From positions 6,619,619 to 6,683,618 of the forward strand of contig ML677374.1 in NCBI GenBank assembly GCA_007922305.1: DNA of 64,000 nt. Reading direction: 5' to 3'. The notes beneath the pieces are model-generated. The model made no database searches. It was given only the letters and a program-made list of their open reading frames with translations, and had not been told where the DNA came from. Origin of the DNA: Dermatemys mawii. Lineage: Eukaryota; Chordata; Testudines; Dermatemydidae. This document shows, in pieces, positions 24,268 through 37,860 of the stretch (positions are counted from its first letter, which is position 1; every line of letters begins with the position of its first letter). A program made the position numbers and the translations under genes.

Positions 24268-26694
24268 CTGTGGTCACACAAAGGGAGGGAAAGTTTCAAA
24301 TATAAATACTCCAATATTAGTAGATGGATTTCTGCCTCCACGCTCACTTGATTCAAAAATCATGAATTGTATGTGAGGAGCCCCAAAGAACAGCACTGTG
24401 GATACATGAGCTCAATAAGGTTCCCAATCTGCATTCTTCACTGAGAGTATTGCTGGAATAAGGACTGCAAAACCGGTCCTCAATTTGCCACCACAGCCAC
24501 TGGAACACATTTCCCCGGGTTGCTGCATTCTTCCCGCCCAAGACACTCAGTAGCATTGTTTCTCCCTTTACCATCTACTCTAGGCAATCCATTCAGGGAT
24601 TTTCCATAGTTCTGAGACACATCCTACAAGATCCTTCGCCCTTCTTGCTGAGTTTATTCCGGGTCGCAGAGGACACAGGGTTAGTTAAAGCATTCTGTTT
24701 CAGTGCGGTTTGTTTACAGGAGTCCCTGCCATCTCCTCAGGGCCACCCAGTCAATCACATTTCAGAACAACTCCTGACCTATAATACTCCTGGGCTCCTG
24801 TCTGTCTCTCGGTGCCCTCTCTGCCTTTCATCTCTTTATTTCACAACTCTCTCTACTTTTGTTTTCCCCCTTTCTCCTGCATTTCTGTGTCTCTGTCCTC
24901 TTTTCCTTTTCCACAGACAGCGCTGCAGCCTCTTTCGCCTTCAGCCTGATGTTTCAAGCTCACCTGTATCACTAATGTGGTTTTATGGAGCGTTTTCCAG
25001 GTCTTTTTCTGGAAATCACCAGATGATTTCTCCGGGTCCTGCCTAATGGAGATGAGCAACTTCTGGAGCCTGCATCTCGCTTGCCTCTTAGCCTCCGTGT
25101 ATGATCCCACTGGGGAGCTGGCCTCTAAGGAGCGCCACTAACAGATGTAAATAGCAGCCTAGCCCTGAAAGCCACATGCTTCACCCAGTCTTGGCTGGCC
25201 CAAGGATCATAAGCTGAGTACATGTTCCTCAAGCCGATTGCACATCCTCTGCAATCAGTATGGGTGAAGCGCTCATTGCTGATACTTGGGAGTCTGAGAA
25301 TTATGAACTAGAAGGGGGGGGCAGGATGGAGGGGAAGAGAAGCAGTAGATAGATATGTGCTGTTTAATACAAATCAAAATGGGCACAATACACAGACAAG
25401 ATCCAATCAACATCTGCAATAAGATGCTCTGTAATAGTTTCATTAAAAAAAAAAACCCATGCCCGACAGAGAAATTAATCAAAGGATCATTGGAGAAAAT
25501 GCAGGCAGCTATCCAAAAACATCAGAGCTATGTGACAGCTCCTTTCCCTTCTCCTCCCTTTCAATAGCTGGGATCGCAGGCGAGCAGAACGTTGATGCTT
25601 TCTGTGCACCTTCCTATGGGTTCCATTTCAGTCACTCTCATTTTAACGGATATGACACTGGGGGCAGGAGATGGGTAATTATGTTATTTTTGAATATTTA
25701 CTGAGGTACAGGTAAGTTTCAGCATCAAACTGCAGAGTGCTTAAAGGTGAGAGATTTGCATCAGTTGCAGAGACAGGAGCACAAACCCCAAAAGGTCAGC
25801 TGCACGTTTTGCTCAAATACCAATCTTGTTGCTAAATTAATGGAAAGCCTTAATGCTATACAAAAAGTCTCTGCAGCTGCTGACCACCCCAAAGACCTTG
25901 GAGCCTCAGCAAAGACAACAGGGATCACATGGACAACTTACTAGGAGCCCAAAGGGCAAGCTTATTGATCAAAAATAAATCCAGGCAGCCATAGCATTTC
26001 CCTTTTTAATTTCAGCAGCAACCACCCCCAAACCTTGCAACTGATCATCTTTGTCCTCCTGGCCTCACAATTACAGAGAGCGGTCATGGGCTGAATTTAA
26101 GTACCTCAGGATTTGCACTTAGGATGGGCAAACTCACAATCAATCATCAAAACGATTAGGCCCTGAGTTAAGGACTTCAGAATTAGCCCAAAGACACTGT
26201 AAACAGGTAGTTTAATAAATCAATTCAATCCTCCATTACATTTCAGACAGTAAATAAAGAAATCCTGATTTCCCCATTAATGCCATAACTAAAAACTTGA
26301 AGTGGGCACTTGGCAAAAAGTTCTGAGGCCAGCCTCCGTGCCAAACAAGGCAGGAATCCCAGTTTTAACTCTGGGGAGATATTTGCCCATACTCCCCTTT
26401 GCTTTCTTTTCTTAAAAATGGCACACAAATTGCACTCTAAACTTCCAAGAGAAGACACACAAAATACTAATATTTTGCACAAATATCTGCTCTAGTGTAA
26501 CAAACCACAGTTGCCCTGGCTACACACAGACTAAGGTCATTAGTAGGGATGAAACCTGGAATCTTCTGCACCAACGCACAAGCACAAAACCAAGTAAGTT
26601 ACACGAGCAGCTTTGTTAGCTGAGTCTAGGTCCTTAATCCTCTCCGTGGCCAGTCAAAAGAGGGAAAAAGGCTCACACACACTATGACAGGCTC

Positions 26695-26845
26695 ATAACG
26701 TGCTTTGCAAAGATAAGATATTACTATCCTCAGCTTACAGATGGGTAAACTAAGGCACAGAGGACTTAATTGTCTTGCTCTGGTCTCTCAGTGGGCCAGT
26801 GTCAGAGCCAGATTCTAAACAAGAGTCGTAACAGTCAGTCCCACG
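26695..26845 (-). mobile_element. MIR-like SINE fragment
   Basis: It contains GTGCTTTGCAAAGATAAG, CTTACAGATGGGTAAACTAA, GGCACAGAGGACTTAATTGT and GTCAGAGCCAGATTC. Confidence 0.62.
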
Positions 26846-29124
26846 CTCCTTCCTCAAGATCATGCTGCCTCCCTGGACGTAAAGATCAACTCAATGATTT
26901 CTGCAGGTTAGAACAGAGGCCTCCATACTCAAAATACTTCCTACCAATACAGTACAATTCAGAACAGAAGCACCGGATCTGCTTCCCAACCTGGGGTTCT
27001 GCATGTGTAATGCACATCCTTATCTTAAAGTCTCTTTGCCCCACTGCTGCAGAGCATTAGAATAGCATTATTTAACTAGGGCACAATGAATTTTCATATC
27101 CAAGTAACTATAAATACACTCTTGAAAATAGTTTTATCATGAAAGTCAGAAACAAACATATGCTATAAAAAAAAGCACAACTGTGCCACCATACTATGTA
27201 TGTCTCTTTTTGATTCCCCAACACATCCTGCCATCAGTTTTAGTTGGTTAGTAATAAAAAACACAGGGCACAGCCAAGGATTTTTTCTCTTTGAAAGGCT
27301 CATATGCTGTTTAAATTTATGGGTAGGAGGGGAGAGCTTTCTATTTTAGAGAAAAAAATGTGGTTTTTAACTTGACAGCAGCATGCCAAAAAGGGAGAGT
27401 TCATAGGTTAATTAGGCAGGCTGAGCTAATCACCTAAGAGTGCTGTCAGAACAATCATGGGGTGATGGCGAGGGGTGGTGGTTTAAAAATAGGATCTTGA
27501 AAACAGCCAAAGCAGTTTGGAAGCACTTGTCATGTCACACTTCAATCCCCAGCACACGAGAGAGAGAGCGCGGGGTGGGGGGGAATAAAAACAAGAACCG
27601 TCTTATTAAACTGTTTTTATGTTGGTGAAATGATTTGTGCCACAGTATTTCCATAAGAAGTGGGACCATTATTCTTCTGTAGAAACACATTTGGTTTGAA
27701 AAGTATCACTGGACAGAACGTGAAAATCAAACCAGATGAATTATTCACAACCTCCGATCAGAAGTGATCATTATTTCTGGTGTTCCGAACTGTGATTAGG
27801 ATGCAGTGCTTAGCTGTCATTTGCTCCCTGAGTAACACCGGCAATGCAGAATACCATTACATATATATATTACGCACACACTTTTTTTATACATAATTTT
27901 ATACACACCCTCTCCCAGGAGATCTTAATGTAACCATTAGCAGACAGTAAAAACGTGATATTAACTAATGTTCATTTTCATGATGCTCAAATGTCATTAG
28001 TTTGACACACAGTGTCAACACTAATCATGACCTAAAATTAACACCAAAATTGACTTCAACATTAATTGTGCTATCAATGTGAACAGTAATACACATACTG
28101 ATTCAGTTACAAATTGACTGCCAGTGGCAGTCAGAGCTGTTGACAACAGATACCAAAGGGAACGGGAAGAAAGTAGGATTCCATTCTCTCTCACAGTAGC
28201 GCAGCAGATACAAGAAGTGATGGGACACTGATGCAAATGGTAGGGACCCCGGGGGGAAGCTCCAAGACCCTTTCTACCATGTTCAGTAATTCCTCAAGAA
28301 AATGTAGTTGACACAAAATCTAATGTAAACTAGAACAGCTTGCTATTCATCAGCACTGGCGTTTATGAGCCATGGCAATCCTGTTATTTCACTCTATTTC
28401 TCTCGGCACAAGGATGACGTTCGATCACATGAACTTTTTACCATGCTTAATTTTACGTATTTATTTTTAAATTTGGAAACCTGGACATGGCTCTCTGAAA
28501 ACATCCCTACCAGGGCTGATGTTTAAAAAGTTTGCTGACAAATAATACACAGCATTTCCCTCTTAGCGTCTTCATGGTTACACAAATCATCTCATCTCCC
28601 ATTCTATTATATGTATACATGTGTGTTTCATATGTGCATGTCTACATGTACATGTATAGATATGTATTTTACATGTTCTATATTACATCATACAAAAACT
28701 ATACCAAAAAGGAAATTTAAAGATTTCAAAGTCAAGCTCTCAAAAGTTAGGAAATACCAGAATAAAGGGTTCCCCATGCAACCTTCATTTTTCCTCCTTC
28801 TGCAGATATATTGTGATGCAGTCCTTAATTACATCACCACCTGTGTTTACCCCATGCAACCACTACCTCTTTCAGGGCCAGAATCAGCGTCTATTTACTC
28901 CAATGGGTGCTGGAACAGGTCTTCAGTGCACAGGGGGCAGGGTTGTGTTGTGTTCTTTCAATAAGATGACTGAAGAGGAAAATAACCCACAGAAATTGCA
29001 CTGGGTGCAACCATGACCCCCTAAATGGAACAGCAACAGCATCTGAAACTTCTGGCCCATAGAACAGACTTCTACTGCTTACTGATAAAGAATAAATAGC
29101 AGTAGTAGGCCATTATCTTTTTTT

Positions 29125-29127
<3 letters not shown>

Positions 29128-29167
<40 letters not shown>
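29128..29167. repeat. (GA)n microsatellite
   Basis: About 20 GA units follow a 10-T run and are continued by imperfect GAGCGAGCGCAAGAGAG to about 29187. Confidence 0.97.
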
Positions 29168-29171
<4 letters not shown>

Positions 29172-29915
29172 GAGCGAGCGCAAGAGAGGTAGACTATATA
29201 TATGTGGGAGACGAGGTTTAAGTATAAAGCTTTGCAAAACTAATCTTACAGGAAAGGGCAGGATAGAAAACAACATTTTTTCTTCTGAATTTTTGAATAG
29301 CATCAAGCATTGCCCAGAGTCGTGCTTGACTGTATAAAAGTATCTAAACAATTAGCTTAACCACTGGAAAAAGTCTTTTTTTTTTTTAACACTGATAACT
29401 CAAAAATGGCAGAATTGACTTTCTTACAAACTTCCAAAAATTAAACTCCCGGCTAAGACCAAACATGAGACGTTCCATCTCAAAAATCCATTTTAGTAGG
29501 TTATAAGCATCTGAAAATTGATGTTTAGAATGCAAAGGTTTCAAACCTTAAACTACTAGCATTGTTATCTCTCTTTCTCACACCCACCCACACACCCCTC
29601 TTTTATAACGTGAAGGTTACAGAAGTTACTGTTGTCTAGGATGCTGTGTGTGAGAAATAGCATGCTGAAGCAATTGATCAGCATGGAGGATTAACCATCT
29701 TCGGCAATCTGAGTTGCTATGAGGCATCTCCTTTTAACCATATGAACCGCTCTTGAACAGTGCAGTTTTGTGCTCAAAATCCCATTGTCACCTGCATGTG
29801 TCCCACCATTCATTATAGTCCTAACATGGACTTCAAAAAGACCCACTAGATAGGTGTGAAGAGTAAACCTGTTATTCATTTACAGACACATTAAACATTC
29901 CAGGCATACAAAAAG

Positions 29916-29918
29916 GGA

Positions 29919-29950
<32 letters not shown>

Positions 29951-29955
29951 AAAAG
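29916..29955. repeat. GAAAAA simple repeat with poly-A
   Basis: Three GAAAAA units run into a 15-A tract. Confidence 0.9.
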
Positions 29956-30908
29956 TTTTCCTTCACCAACGCTCAGGAACCCACATCAGAAAGTTTGTCC
30001 TTTTAAATTCACATGTCCTACTCCACATTTCAAGACACTTCCATCTCCCAGTAAAATGGCATTCTACAGTTCTCAACAAAAACACCTTTTCCACTGGGGC
30101 CTTACACTGTTACCATCAGGTATCAAAGTGCCAATGGGCCCTAAGTTATTCTGCAACAGGAGGCTCACCTAATGAAACTGCACCAGAACTGTTTCCAAGG
30201 AGCACAGCAGACAGAGTTGCCCAGGTTCCCAGTCTACAATCTCCAAGAGCCTTTATACAGGGTTTGCTCCAAGTCTTATCAAGAGGAGGAGTTCTGAAAA
30301 GTACAGAATTGCAGTCATTGTCATAAAACAAATGGGGGCAGGGAAGGGTGAATGGAAACACACACATACAAACTTATTCCATTTCCCTTCCAGACCTGCG
30401 CTATTTTACAGATCTTGTAATCACGCAACCAAACTTTCTTTCATGTTTACCATACATGTTCGAGCTCAGAGGTTTTAATACCCTCACCCCTTCCATAAGA
30501 GAGGGAACGCAAGGCAACAAAACAGAATCCACAGAGCATAAACACAGTTTAACTGGTAAGCCTTCTCTGCACGAAATTCATTAGCTATCTCTCCGTTGCA
30601 CAAAGAACACATGGAGCTGTTGCACAAGGGTTCCTCCAGCCCTTTACTTAGTTCTGTCCTGTAACACACCTGGCCAAATCTTCCCACATGCAATGGAAAG
30701 AATGCTGGCAAATGCTTCACAAAAAGGTTCAATTCAAGATTCTGTCTCAAGCTCAGGTTACTGCAAAGGAAAAACTGTGACATCTAGTGTCAACAGGGAA
30801 AAATGACATTGTCTTCCCATGTTTATTTCACGTGATCTAGCTGAGAACTGGAGGGTGAGACAGCGCGGGGGGTGTCCCAGTTACCTCCATTATCTCCTTG
30901 TCTTGGAG

Positions 30909-30977
30909 GGCCAAATTCACTGCTGTTATAAGAGGGCACAATTCCACTGACTCTGAGGGCGGTGGTGAATTTGGGCC
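30909..30977. repeat. Short hairpin-type repeat
   Basis: The ends GGCCAAATTCAC and GTGAATTTGGGCC are inverse complements apart from one base. The 69-bp unit has TTCCACTGACTCTGAGGG near its centre. Confidence 0.65.
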
Positions 30978-31094
30978 AATGTTTATAAAATGCTTTAGTG
31001 AAATAGAAGCATGCCCCTGTTTAAAACCGAGCAGTGAAATCTCTAACAGTACAAAGAGTGACCTGATGGTCTACAAAAACAATCACTTTTTTAA

Positions 31095-31139
31095 TGGCGG
31101 GATTTCAGATCATTTTTTGGATAGTTTGAGAACTGCTGG
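31095..31139. mobile_element. Terminal fragment of a hAT-type element
   Basis: It ends GTTTGAGAACTGCTGG, resembling the GTTGAGAACCRCTG terminus of the 46561 element type. No matching left end was found upstream. Confidence 0.4.
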
Positions 31140-34100
31140 TCTAAAGTAAGGAGTAGGCCTCTCCAGTGAGGCATGGGAACGGGGGGAAAGAGGACGCAAG
31201 CTGTTTGTGGGTAGGGAGGAAGAGCTCTGGCTGTCAGCCCCGAGTGGCTGGGGGTCATGCAGAAGGACCATGCACACCCAGGAGGCAGACAGCCAGAGCC
31301 CCATAACTCTGAGGTTGACAACCAGAGTCCCGCCATTCAGACTCGGGCTGTCCTCCCTTCAGTCTCTCTCTATGAGACAGCCAAGGCTCAGGCTTCTCCA
31401 TGTGCTATACCTTCCTCGGCTCTCCTACATAAACATTTTCTGCCACTAACAAACCTGGATTAGCAAATTAGCTCCAAGAGAGTTTTGAATTTTATGCTGA
31501 TGTGAATTTAGTGCCAGCCTATTTAAATCCTGGGAGAGTGGGTGGAGCCTAGTAGGGCAAAAGGCAAACACCTCTCAGGCATTGGCGGGGCAACAGAACC
31601 CAGAGCTTAACTGATTACTGACAAAAATGAACAAACAGGAATGGGGATGCAGGTCACAGGGTCAACATGAGGAATCCAAAGAAAGGAATATCGAGAAGAA
31701 AACTCTGGACAAAGTCCACTTCTCCAAGAAGTCATCCAAAGAATCAGTGGACGATACTCAGAACATTTCTCAAATGACTTGAGAAAGGCACCGCCGTCTT
31801 GAAAGATCCGGAGATGAACAGTTTCTGTGTAGCCAGAGAAGAGGTACAGTTTGGCCAACAGCAATGCAACCTCCCCCACATTACCCAACCAAGACATCTC
31901 ATCCCCAGGCCAGCAGGAACAACCTCTAGGAATGAGCGATGAGTTCCATCCTCGTAGTCCATTAAGTCCCTGGCCTTTTTGTTGAGTCTACCTGCCAGGG
32001 ACAGAATTCCTGGCAAAGGTGGTGATGGATTTTGTGATGTGGTTATCTGTGGTGAGATCTGGACTGAGACCATCAAATGTCTCCCAAACCAGCTACCCAA
32101 TGGTTGTGACTTTTAGTCATTACCAGCATGGCTTGGTTGTGAACTAACTTCAGAAGAAAGATCTCTTAAGTTTACCAGTGTCCTCAGAAAAGATCATCAT
32201 AAAGAAACAAATAAAGCTGCTCTGTATAGACTTGGGGCTCAGGAAAATTTACCTTCACAGCATTATTTAGACATTCTCTGGGGTCCCATAAGGAAAACAA
32301 AAATTGCAATTTATGTCAAGCCCTAATAGTACTCCTCCTCCTTCCTCCACTTTCACTCATTTCAACCAACTTTTAAAGTCAACTTAGACTTTGCCAGAGT
32401 TAACAGAAGAAAAAAACCAAGTGTCCTCTTTCACCATTATAGCATACCACCTAGCTTCATTTACTTTGCAGTACCACACAAGTACAGGATGCAACAACTA
32501 AATTTCATCAGTAATTACAGCATCTAAGGTTTGTTATATTTTTGTTGTTCAAATTTTAACTAATTAATCCTTACACCACCATGAACTACGTCAGTACAAA
32601 ACTATTTTACCAGTGAAGGGAGTTCGACCCAGACAAGAAGGGCCCAACAATAAGGACCTAAGAGGTCAAATCTCCACCTTGGGCACACTCCTTTAGCCGC
32701 ATTGCCTTCCATTCACGATTCACCATGTAACAAGTCTTATCGACTATATCGTTTTAAAGGAGAGTGTGTTTGCTTATGTTAACGTCCCCTCTCACATACA
32801 TTCAGAGAAGAAAAAATTGGGAGAAAAAATGAAATGTATTTGGTGAAAAGATGGCAAATTCTCAAACGTATCTGAAACAAAAAGCAGAACCAGTTAAAAA
32901 GGTCCTATTTTCCCCTCTTCTCTCTCCCCTGGACAATGCCTACCTACACCCAGAACTACAAGCTTCTCCCACAAAGGTGGGTGACAGCAAGGACCTTTTG
33001 TGCCTGAGAGATAACAGTCTGCATAACTTCCGGGTAGCATCTGATTTGTCAGAAGAGCAGCATGGATCTATTTACTGCCTCTTCTTTTTAAACATGCCTG
33101 TCAGCTTGTTTTTATCCAGGTTGCCTTTTCCATTCCAGAGAGGAAGCTGAGGAATCAAACCTCAACTGTCCCTCCTCCGCTCCTACTTGCCATCTTCCGT
33201 GGTGCGAGGAGCTTGAGTGCAGGCTTGTGACAAATCTGTTTCCTCAGCTAAAACAAATTAAACTGTAAAAGCCTCAAGTCAGCTCTCCCTGATAAAGTGA
33301 ACTCAGCACAGGGGAATGCACCCGTTCGCCAGCTCGTCATCTCTTGAGTGTCACCTGTCCTTCAGACTTTTAACTGCTGAAACCCCTTCCTTAGATTGGC
33401 CACTTCTCCAGGGAAGATATGCTATTGTGTCCCCTGGCTGCAGGTAACAGAATAAGATACTAAACACCTCAAACCTCATTTTCACTGTGCATTGTCCTAC
33501 TGAAACTAATCTATGGGAGAACTGGCTTGGCTGACATAGTTTACAAGCTGCCTGGAGCATTAGCCACAAACCTCTCTGGGAAAGGAGAGAAATCGAGTCT
33601 TCAGTCTCTCTCTGCTTTAACTGAGACAGAGCACACACCGGAAGATTCTGAACTAGGCTACTCTCTCGTGCAATCTCAATGGCGTCATCGAGACATGACT
33701 CAGAATTTGGCCACATGCTTCCATTCTCGATCATCTTCAAAGCATATGGACAGCAAACACCTCAAAACACTTCCTCCAGGTTGTTTGAATTCTTGTCTTA
33801 TTTTCAAACAACTCAGAGTATCGTGTAACAGCATCATACAGGCAGAGTTTTAACCAGGACATTATTTATATAGCCACTGCAGGGCTCTTTGTGTTGCTCT
33901 GTCACTTGTTTCCACACAAAGGCACAACAAAGTCTTTCAAGGGTTAAAAAAAACTACTAATTTTTTTTTTTTTTTGGTCTTTGGGTACAGAATCTTGTAT
34001 AATAAGACTATTTGTATTCATACTGGCAGAGTAAACACTACATGTTCATGCCCAGGCAGCTCTGTGCTTGTAATTTCAGCAAGAACAGAGCTCTGTCCCT

Positions 34101-35328
34101 CGGGGACTTTGCTATTCCCCCAGTCTCCACCCGCTCAAACACAGAACGAGAGCAGAGAGAAATGCAGACGGAAAGAGAAAGATCATGGCAAGAGGCTCTG
34201 CACAGCACTGCAGCCGTGGACTTCTGGGCAAAAAAACAAAATTAACCCCCCCAAACAATCTCATTTGGGGTTTTAATTACATTAGTGAAACTAGTCTTCC
34301 TCTACTCCCAGCAGCAGCAGAAAAAACCTCCTTACATCTCCATTTATTGACTGGGCTTGACTCAAAAATTCAGATTCAAAGCCTTTCCCTGACAAAGGGC
34401 TTATAGAGAGAGATGCAGTAAACACTACTGAAAACCTCTATTGAACTACTATCTCCTCTCAATGGCTTTGATATAGGAATGAGACTCTTGCCAGTCTTAA
34501 GGTTACATATCTGGTTAAAGGGATACTGTTAGTTTAACAGTCATAAAAGAGATGAATGCAACTACTGCCTTAGATTGTTTAAACTTAAATAAGTGAAGAG
34601 ACATATTTACTTTTTGCACTTCACTTAATTTGGACAATGAAAATAAACTGGTCAGTTTCACTTTTGTACTAATTAATTGCACTTTCAAGTCAGCTCAACC
34701 CTGCAATCTGTGGATTGCAAAAGTAATCACCACCATCAGCAGCCCCCAAAGGCCCTGAGCACAGTTTGGACTTCCAGCATCGCAGCACAGACTCAAGCTA
34801 AAAGTAACTCCATTAGGCTAGTAGCAGTAGTACACTCCTGTTCTCTAGAGGACCAGTCACTAGAAGGGGATGTTGCACACACTTTGCCAGTTTATTACCC
34901 AAACACTGCAGGGGAATGTTTAAACAGAAGATAAAACAAAAACAAAAATGAGAACTAATTTTATATAAATGAACAAAATCATTTCTATTTAGTTTTGTAG
35001 CAAAATTTTTAAAATATAAACTCTAGCTACCAGAAATACTTGAATTGTGCACCTTTTGATTATGAAGGAAAAAATACAACATTAGCACAAATCTGAAACT
35101 AAACCATCATTTACTATGGAGGTTAAAGAGTCGATTGTATGGCAGATATTTATCTTCAACTAGACAAAAATCTCATTTTCAAGAGAGAGATTTTACCCAG
35201 GGAAGGAGCACAAATAGCTTTTGAGCCTGGATTGGCCCATTTTCACCATAATTTTCAAAGCCAGTCTATAAGCTTTGAAACATTGCTGATAGGAAGGGGG
35301 GAAAAAGTTGTTTTAGAAAGTAACTTGC

Positions 35329-35475
35329 CTCATTTCCTCCTGGCAGCCTGTTCATGTGCACCAGCTGACCTTGATCATCCAGTACCAGTTCAGTATATGT
35401 TAGCATATCAGAAGGCAATGGCGGTGTTGGTAGCAATGCATATTCACTCATAGAATCCCAGAGTTTAATCAGAGA
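35329..35475 (-). CDS. ACACA: ACACA carboxyltransferase exon with GC donor (about 1608-1656)
   Basis: The exon is 147 nt, 49 codons, from [19 protein letters not shown] to NRLPGGNE. The linker after SLIKLW varies against human, while [28 protein letters not shown] is kept as two continuous conserved halves. The acceptor is CTTACAG. The donor reads GAG/GCAAGT, a GC donor; the frame requires this border because the next exon opens with IGMVAWK. Confidence 0.97.
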
Positions 35476-36332
35476 CTGTAAGAGTGAAGAGAGATGTTTG
35501 TTAAGACTGACTCTTGGTATACTTAATATAACCTGTTATGACTCAGTATCAAGACAGAAACTTCTTCTATACCCATTAACTCCCCCGATAGCCAGCATTT
35601 GGCTGACACTATTCCCTGGATCACACCTTAGAGGAAATTTCAAACACTGAACCATGATTTTAATCAAAGTGACAATAGCCACAGTTTTGTGAATTGATAT
35701 ATAACCCAACAAGCCAAGTATAAAATCCAGGGTAGCACATAGGAAATACCTAGTGTGATGGATTCTACCATACACCAACCTCATTCACTAAGGCCTTGTC
35801 TATAGCAGAAAAGTTAATATGATCTGTAACTCATACTGGTGCCGTGCCAAACACTACCACCATTGTATTATCTAATCTGACTCTTAGCAGATTTGGGGAC
35901 TTGACTACAACTCTAAAGTCAGCCTATGTTAGGTTAGCTTATAGCCACCACAGTAACCACTGAGGTGGCTGAAGTCCACACTACCCTCCTGTCAGTGGTG
36001 TGTGTCTCACCAGGAGCACCTCATTGGACTGAAGAGGAGCAGGGTTGGGGGCTGAGATCCAGGGCAGGGGGGCAGCCATCTGGGGCTTCTCTTCCTCCCT
36101 CTCCCAGCTGGGAGTGGGAGGAGGCAGATGCCTCTCTGAGCAGGGACACTCCAGGCAGCAGCACAGCTAGGACTGTGGAGCCAGGTTCTAGCTGCCCAGC
36201 TCTCTTTTCAATTTCACAGCTCCAGCATGGAATTTCACAGCTCCAGCTACTAGGTTCCCATGATGAGCATGAGGGCAACCTTTGCAGGTATAAAACTCTA
36301 GAAACACCCCAATGAGACCTGCCAAGATTTAC
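35476..36332 (-). other. ACACA: ACACA intron, 857 bp
   Basis: About 35787-36000 opens with AAGGCCTTGTCTATA and looks like an eroded inverted-repeat element. A direct duplication of TTTCACAGCTCCAGC occurs near 36213-36249. Confidence 0.8.
35787..36000. mobile_element. Eroded inverted-repeat element, GGCCTTGTCTATA end
   Basis: Only the left end (AAGGCCTTGTCTATAGC) and an internal GTTAGGTTAGCTTATAGC segment resemble the 1783-2010 family. The right border is unclear. Confidence 0.4.
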
Positions 36333-36488
36333 CTGCCGGAACATCTCAGGGATGTCATAGATATATGTCGTCCCTAAAGATTGTGCCTGGAATCTCTTGG
36401 ACTGGAGCAGGTCTTTTGTCACATATGGGGTGTTGATCAGCATGCCATGAAGTGGTCCCTGTTTATCGCCGTATGCCTGGAACATAAT
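36333..36488 (-). CDS. ACACA: ACACA exon, start of carboxyltransferase domain (about 1556-1607)
   Basis: The exon is 156 nt, 52 codons, from [19 protein letters not shown] to [11 protein letters not shown]. The annotated carboxyltransferase N-terminal domain of human ACACA starts at about residue 1576, inside this exon. The sequence matches human throughout. It has phase 0 at both ends, acceptor CTGCAG and donor CAG/GTAAAT. Confidence 0.98.
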
Positions 36489-37714
36489 CTGCAGCAGAAA
36501 ACATGACCAGTGTAAAGAAAGGCAGCCTGAGATCCAATAACCAGATCAGCTCAGGACAGATGTCCCCATCAGAATCCATACTTTATTAAACACACTTCAA
36601 CAGGATACGCTAGTTTGAATGGACTTGCTTGTGTTCCCTCCAAAGACAGCAATACCCACACATCTCACAGTGATGTGTTTCATCATCCATTACCACCCTA
36701 TTCAGGCAGGGCTGGGCTTTTACTGTACAACTCAGTACAAGACTGATTGATTACAACTATCATACTGGTAGGAAAGGGTACGTGGCCATAATTGGCATTC
36801 AGAGAAGACTGACCATCCATAACTTTGGTGATTTCGCATTCACCAGCATTTCCTCTGCCAGCGTGACTATGTGGACTGAGTATGAGAATATCCCATGACG
36901 GCATTGAGAGGATTGCTATTATTTATGTCGCTGACTAGCATAAATACAGTACAGTACAAGTACAGTAGCTAAACACCATTCATATCTCTGCTGATTGATC
37001 GTGGAAGCTAGTTCAAGACTTGCCATATGTCATTTGGCTTGAAGTTTTGCTATTACATGTTTAAAATATTCTCCCAGAGCAGTGACATGAGTTTTCAGCT
37101 GCCATACTTCATGGTGCTTTATAGTCCACTCAATCAGGACTCACTTTATAGGGAGGGCCCACTCTGATGGGCGTCACCAAAGGAATTGATGCATTGGAAA
37201 TCCCAAATGAAAATCCATTTCAACTAATAATATTGAGCTGCAATGAGTACTGCTTAACTGGGATAACATTAGACTAAGCCCTGCTTAATAGGAACGTATT
37301 TGGCTGGAGCCAAATGATTAAGCCTTTCTTAACAGAATAATCATAACATTTGATGTCCCAAGCTCCAGTTCCTTTATATGGAAGTTGCTAGATAAAAATT
37401 AAAAGATGGGGGTGGGGAGGGAAGATAGAGTTCAAATAGAGACGAAATTCAGTAAATAGTATTCAGTTTTGTGGCTTTTGTCAATATAAAATTTAACATC
37501 ATTCTTAAGTCGTTATAGGTTGCTTTGTTTTGTCTTTTAAAAAATAGCTTCTTTGGCAGGGGAGCTATTTAATCAGGAAAACAAGTGCCTACCATTGCGC
37601 AGTAATCAAGAAGCTTTTACTGTATTTAGGCCTTAATCCAACTCCCACGGAAGTCAATGAGAGGCTTTTAGTTGATTCATGGGGAGCTGGATTGGGCCTT
37701 TCAGCAAGTAGTGT

Positions 37715-37860
37715 TTCTAGTGGTTGGAGCACAGGACTGGGAAACAGGAGATCTGATTCCATTCCTGACTTTACCTTTGCCTTCTCCAGTGAATTATCTA
37801 TCTAGGTTTCCACACCACTAGATTCACTATAGTATATGAGCACCAGATGCACTTCCTTGT
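37715..37860 (+). mobile_element. MIR-like SINE fragment
   Basis: It contains CTAGTGGTTGGAGCACAGGA, CTGGGAAACAGGAGATCTGA and TTCCATTCCTGACTTTACC, the 5' tRNA-related half of a MIR-type element. Confidence 0.58.

Larger units (their letters stand above)
24268..35328 (-). other. ACACA: ACACA intron, 11.1 kb, GC-AG type
   Basis: The intron begins GCAAGT at 35328 (minus strand) and ends ACCACAG at 24268. It holds a MIR-like fragment (26695-26845), a GA microsatellite (29128-29167), an A/G-rich stretch (29916-29955), a hairpin repeat (30909-30977), a hAT terminal fragment ending at 31139, and homopolymer runs. The 27700-28010 stretch is AT-rich and apparently repeat-free. No coding sequence was recognised. 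Confidence 0.85.

Noticed and set aside
35321..35328. A GT donor four bases after the NRLPGGNE exon end (AA/GTTACT)
   Set aside because: Using it would add four bases and break the frame into the IGMVAWK exon; the GC donor keeps the frame and has a strong context.
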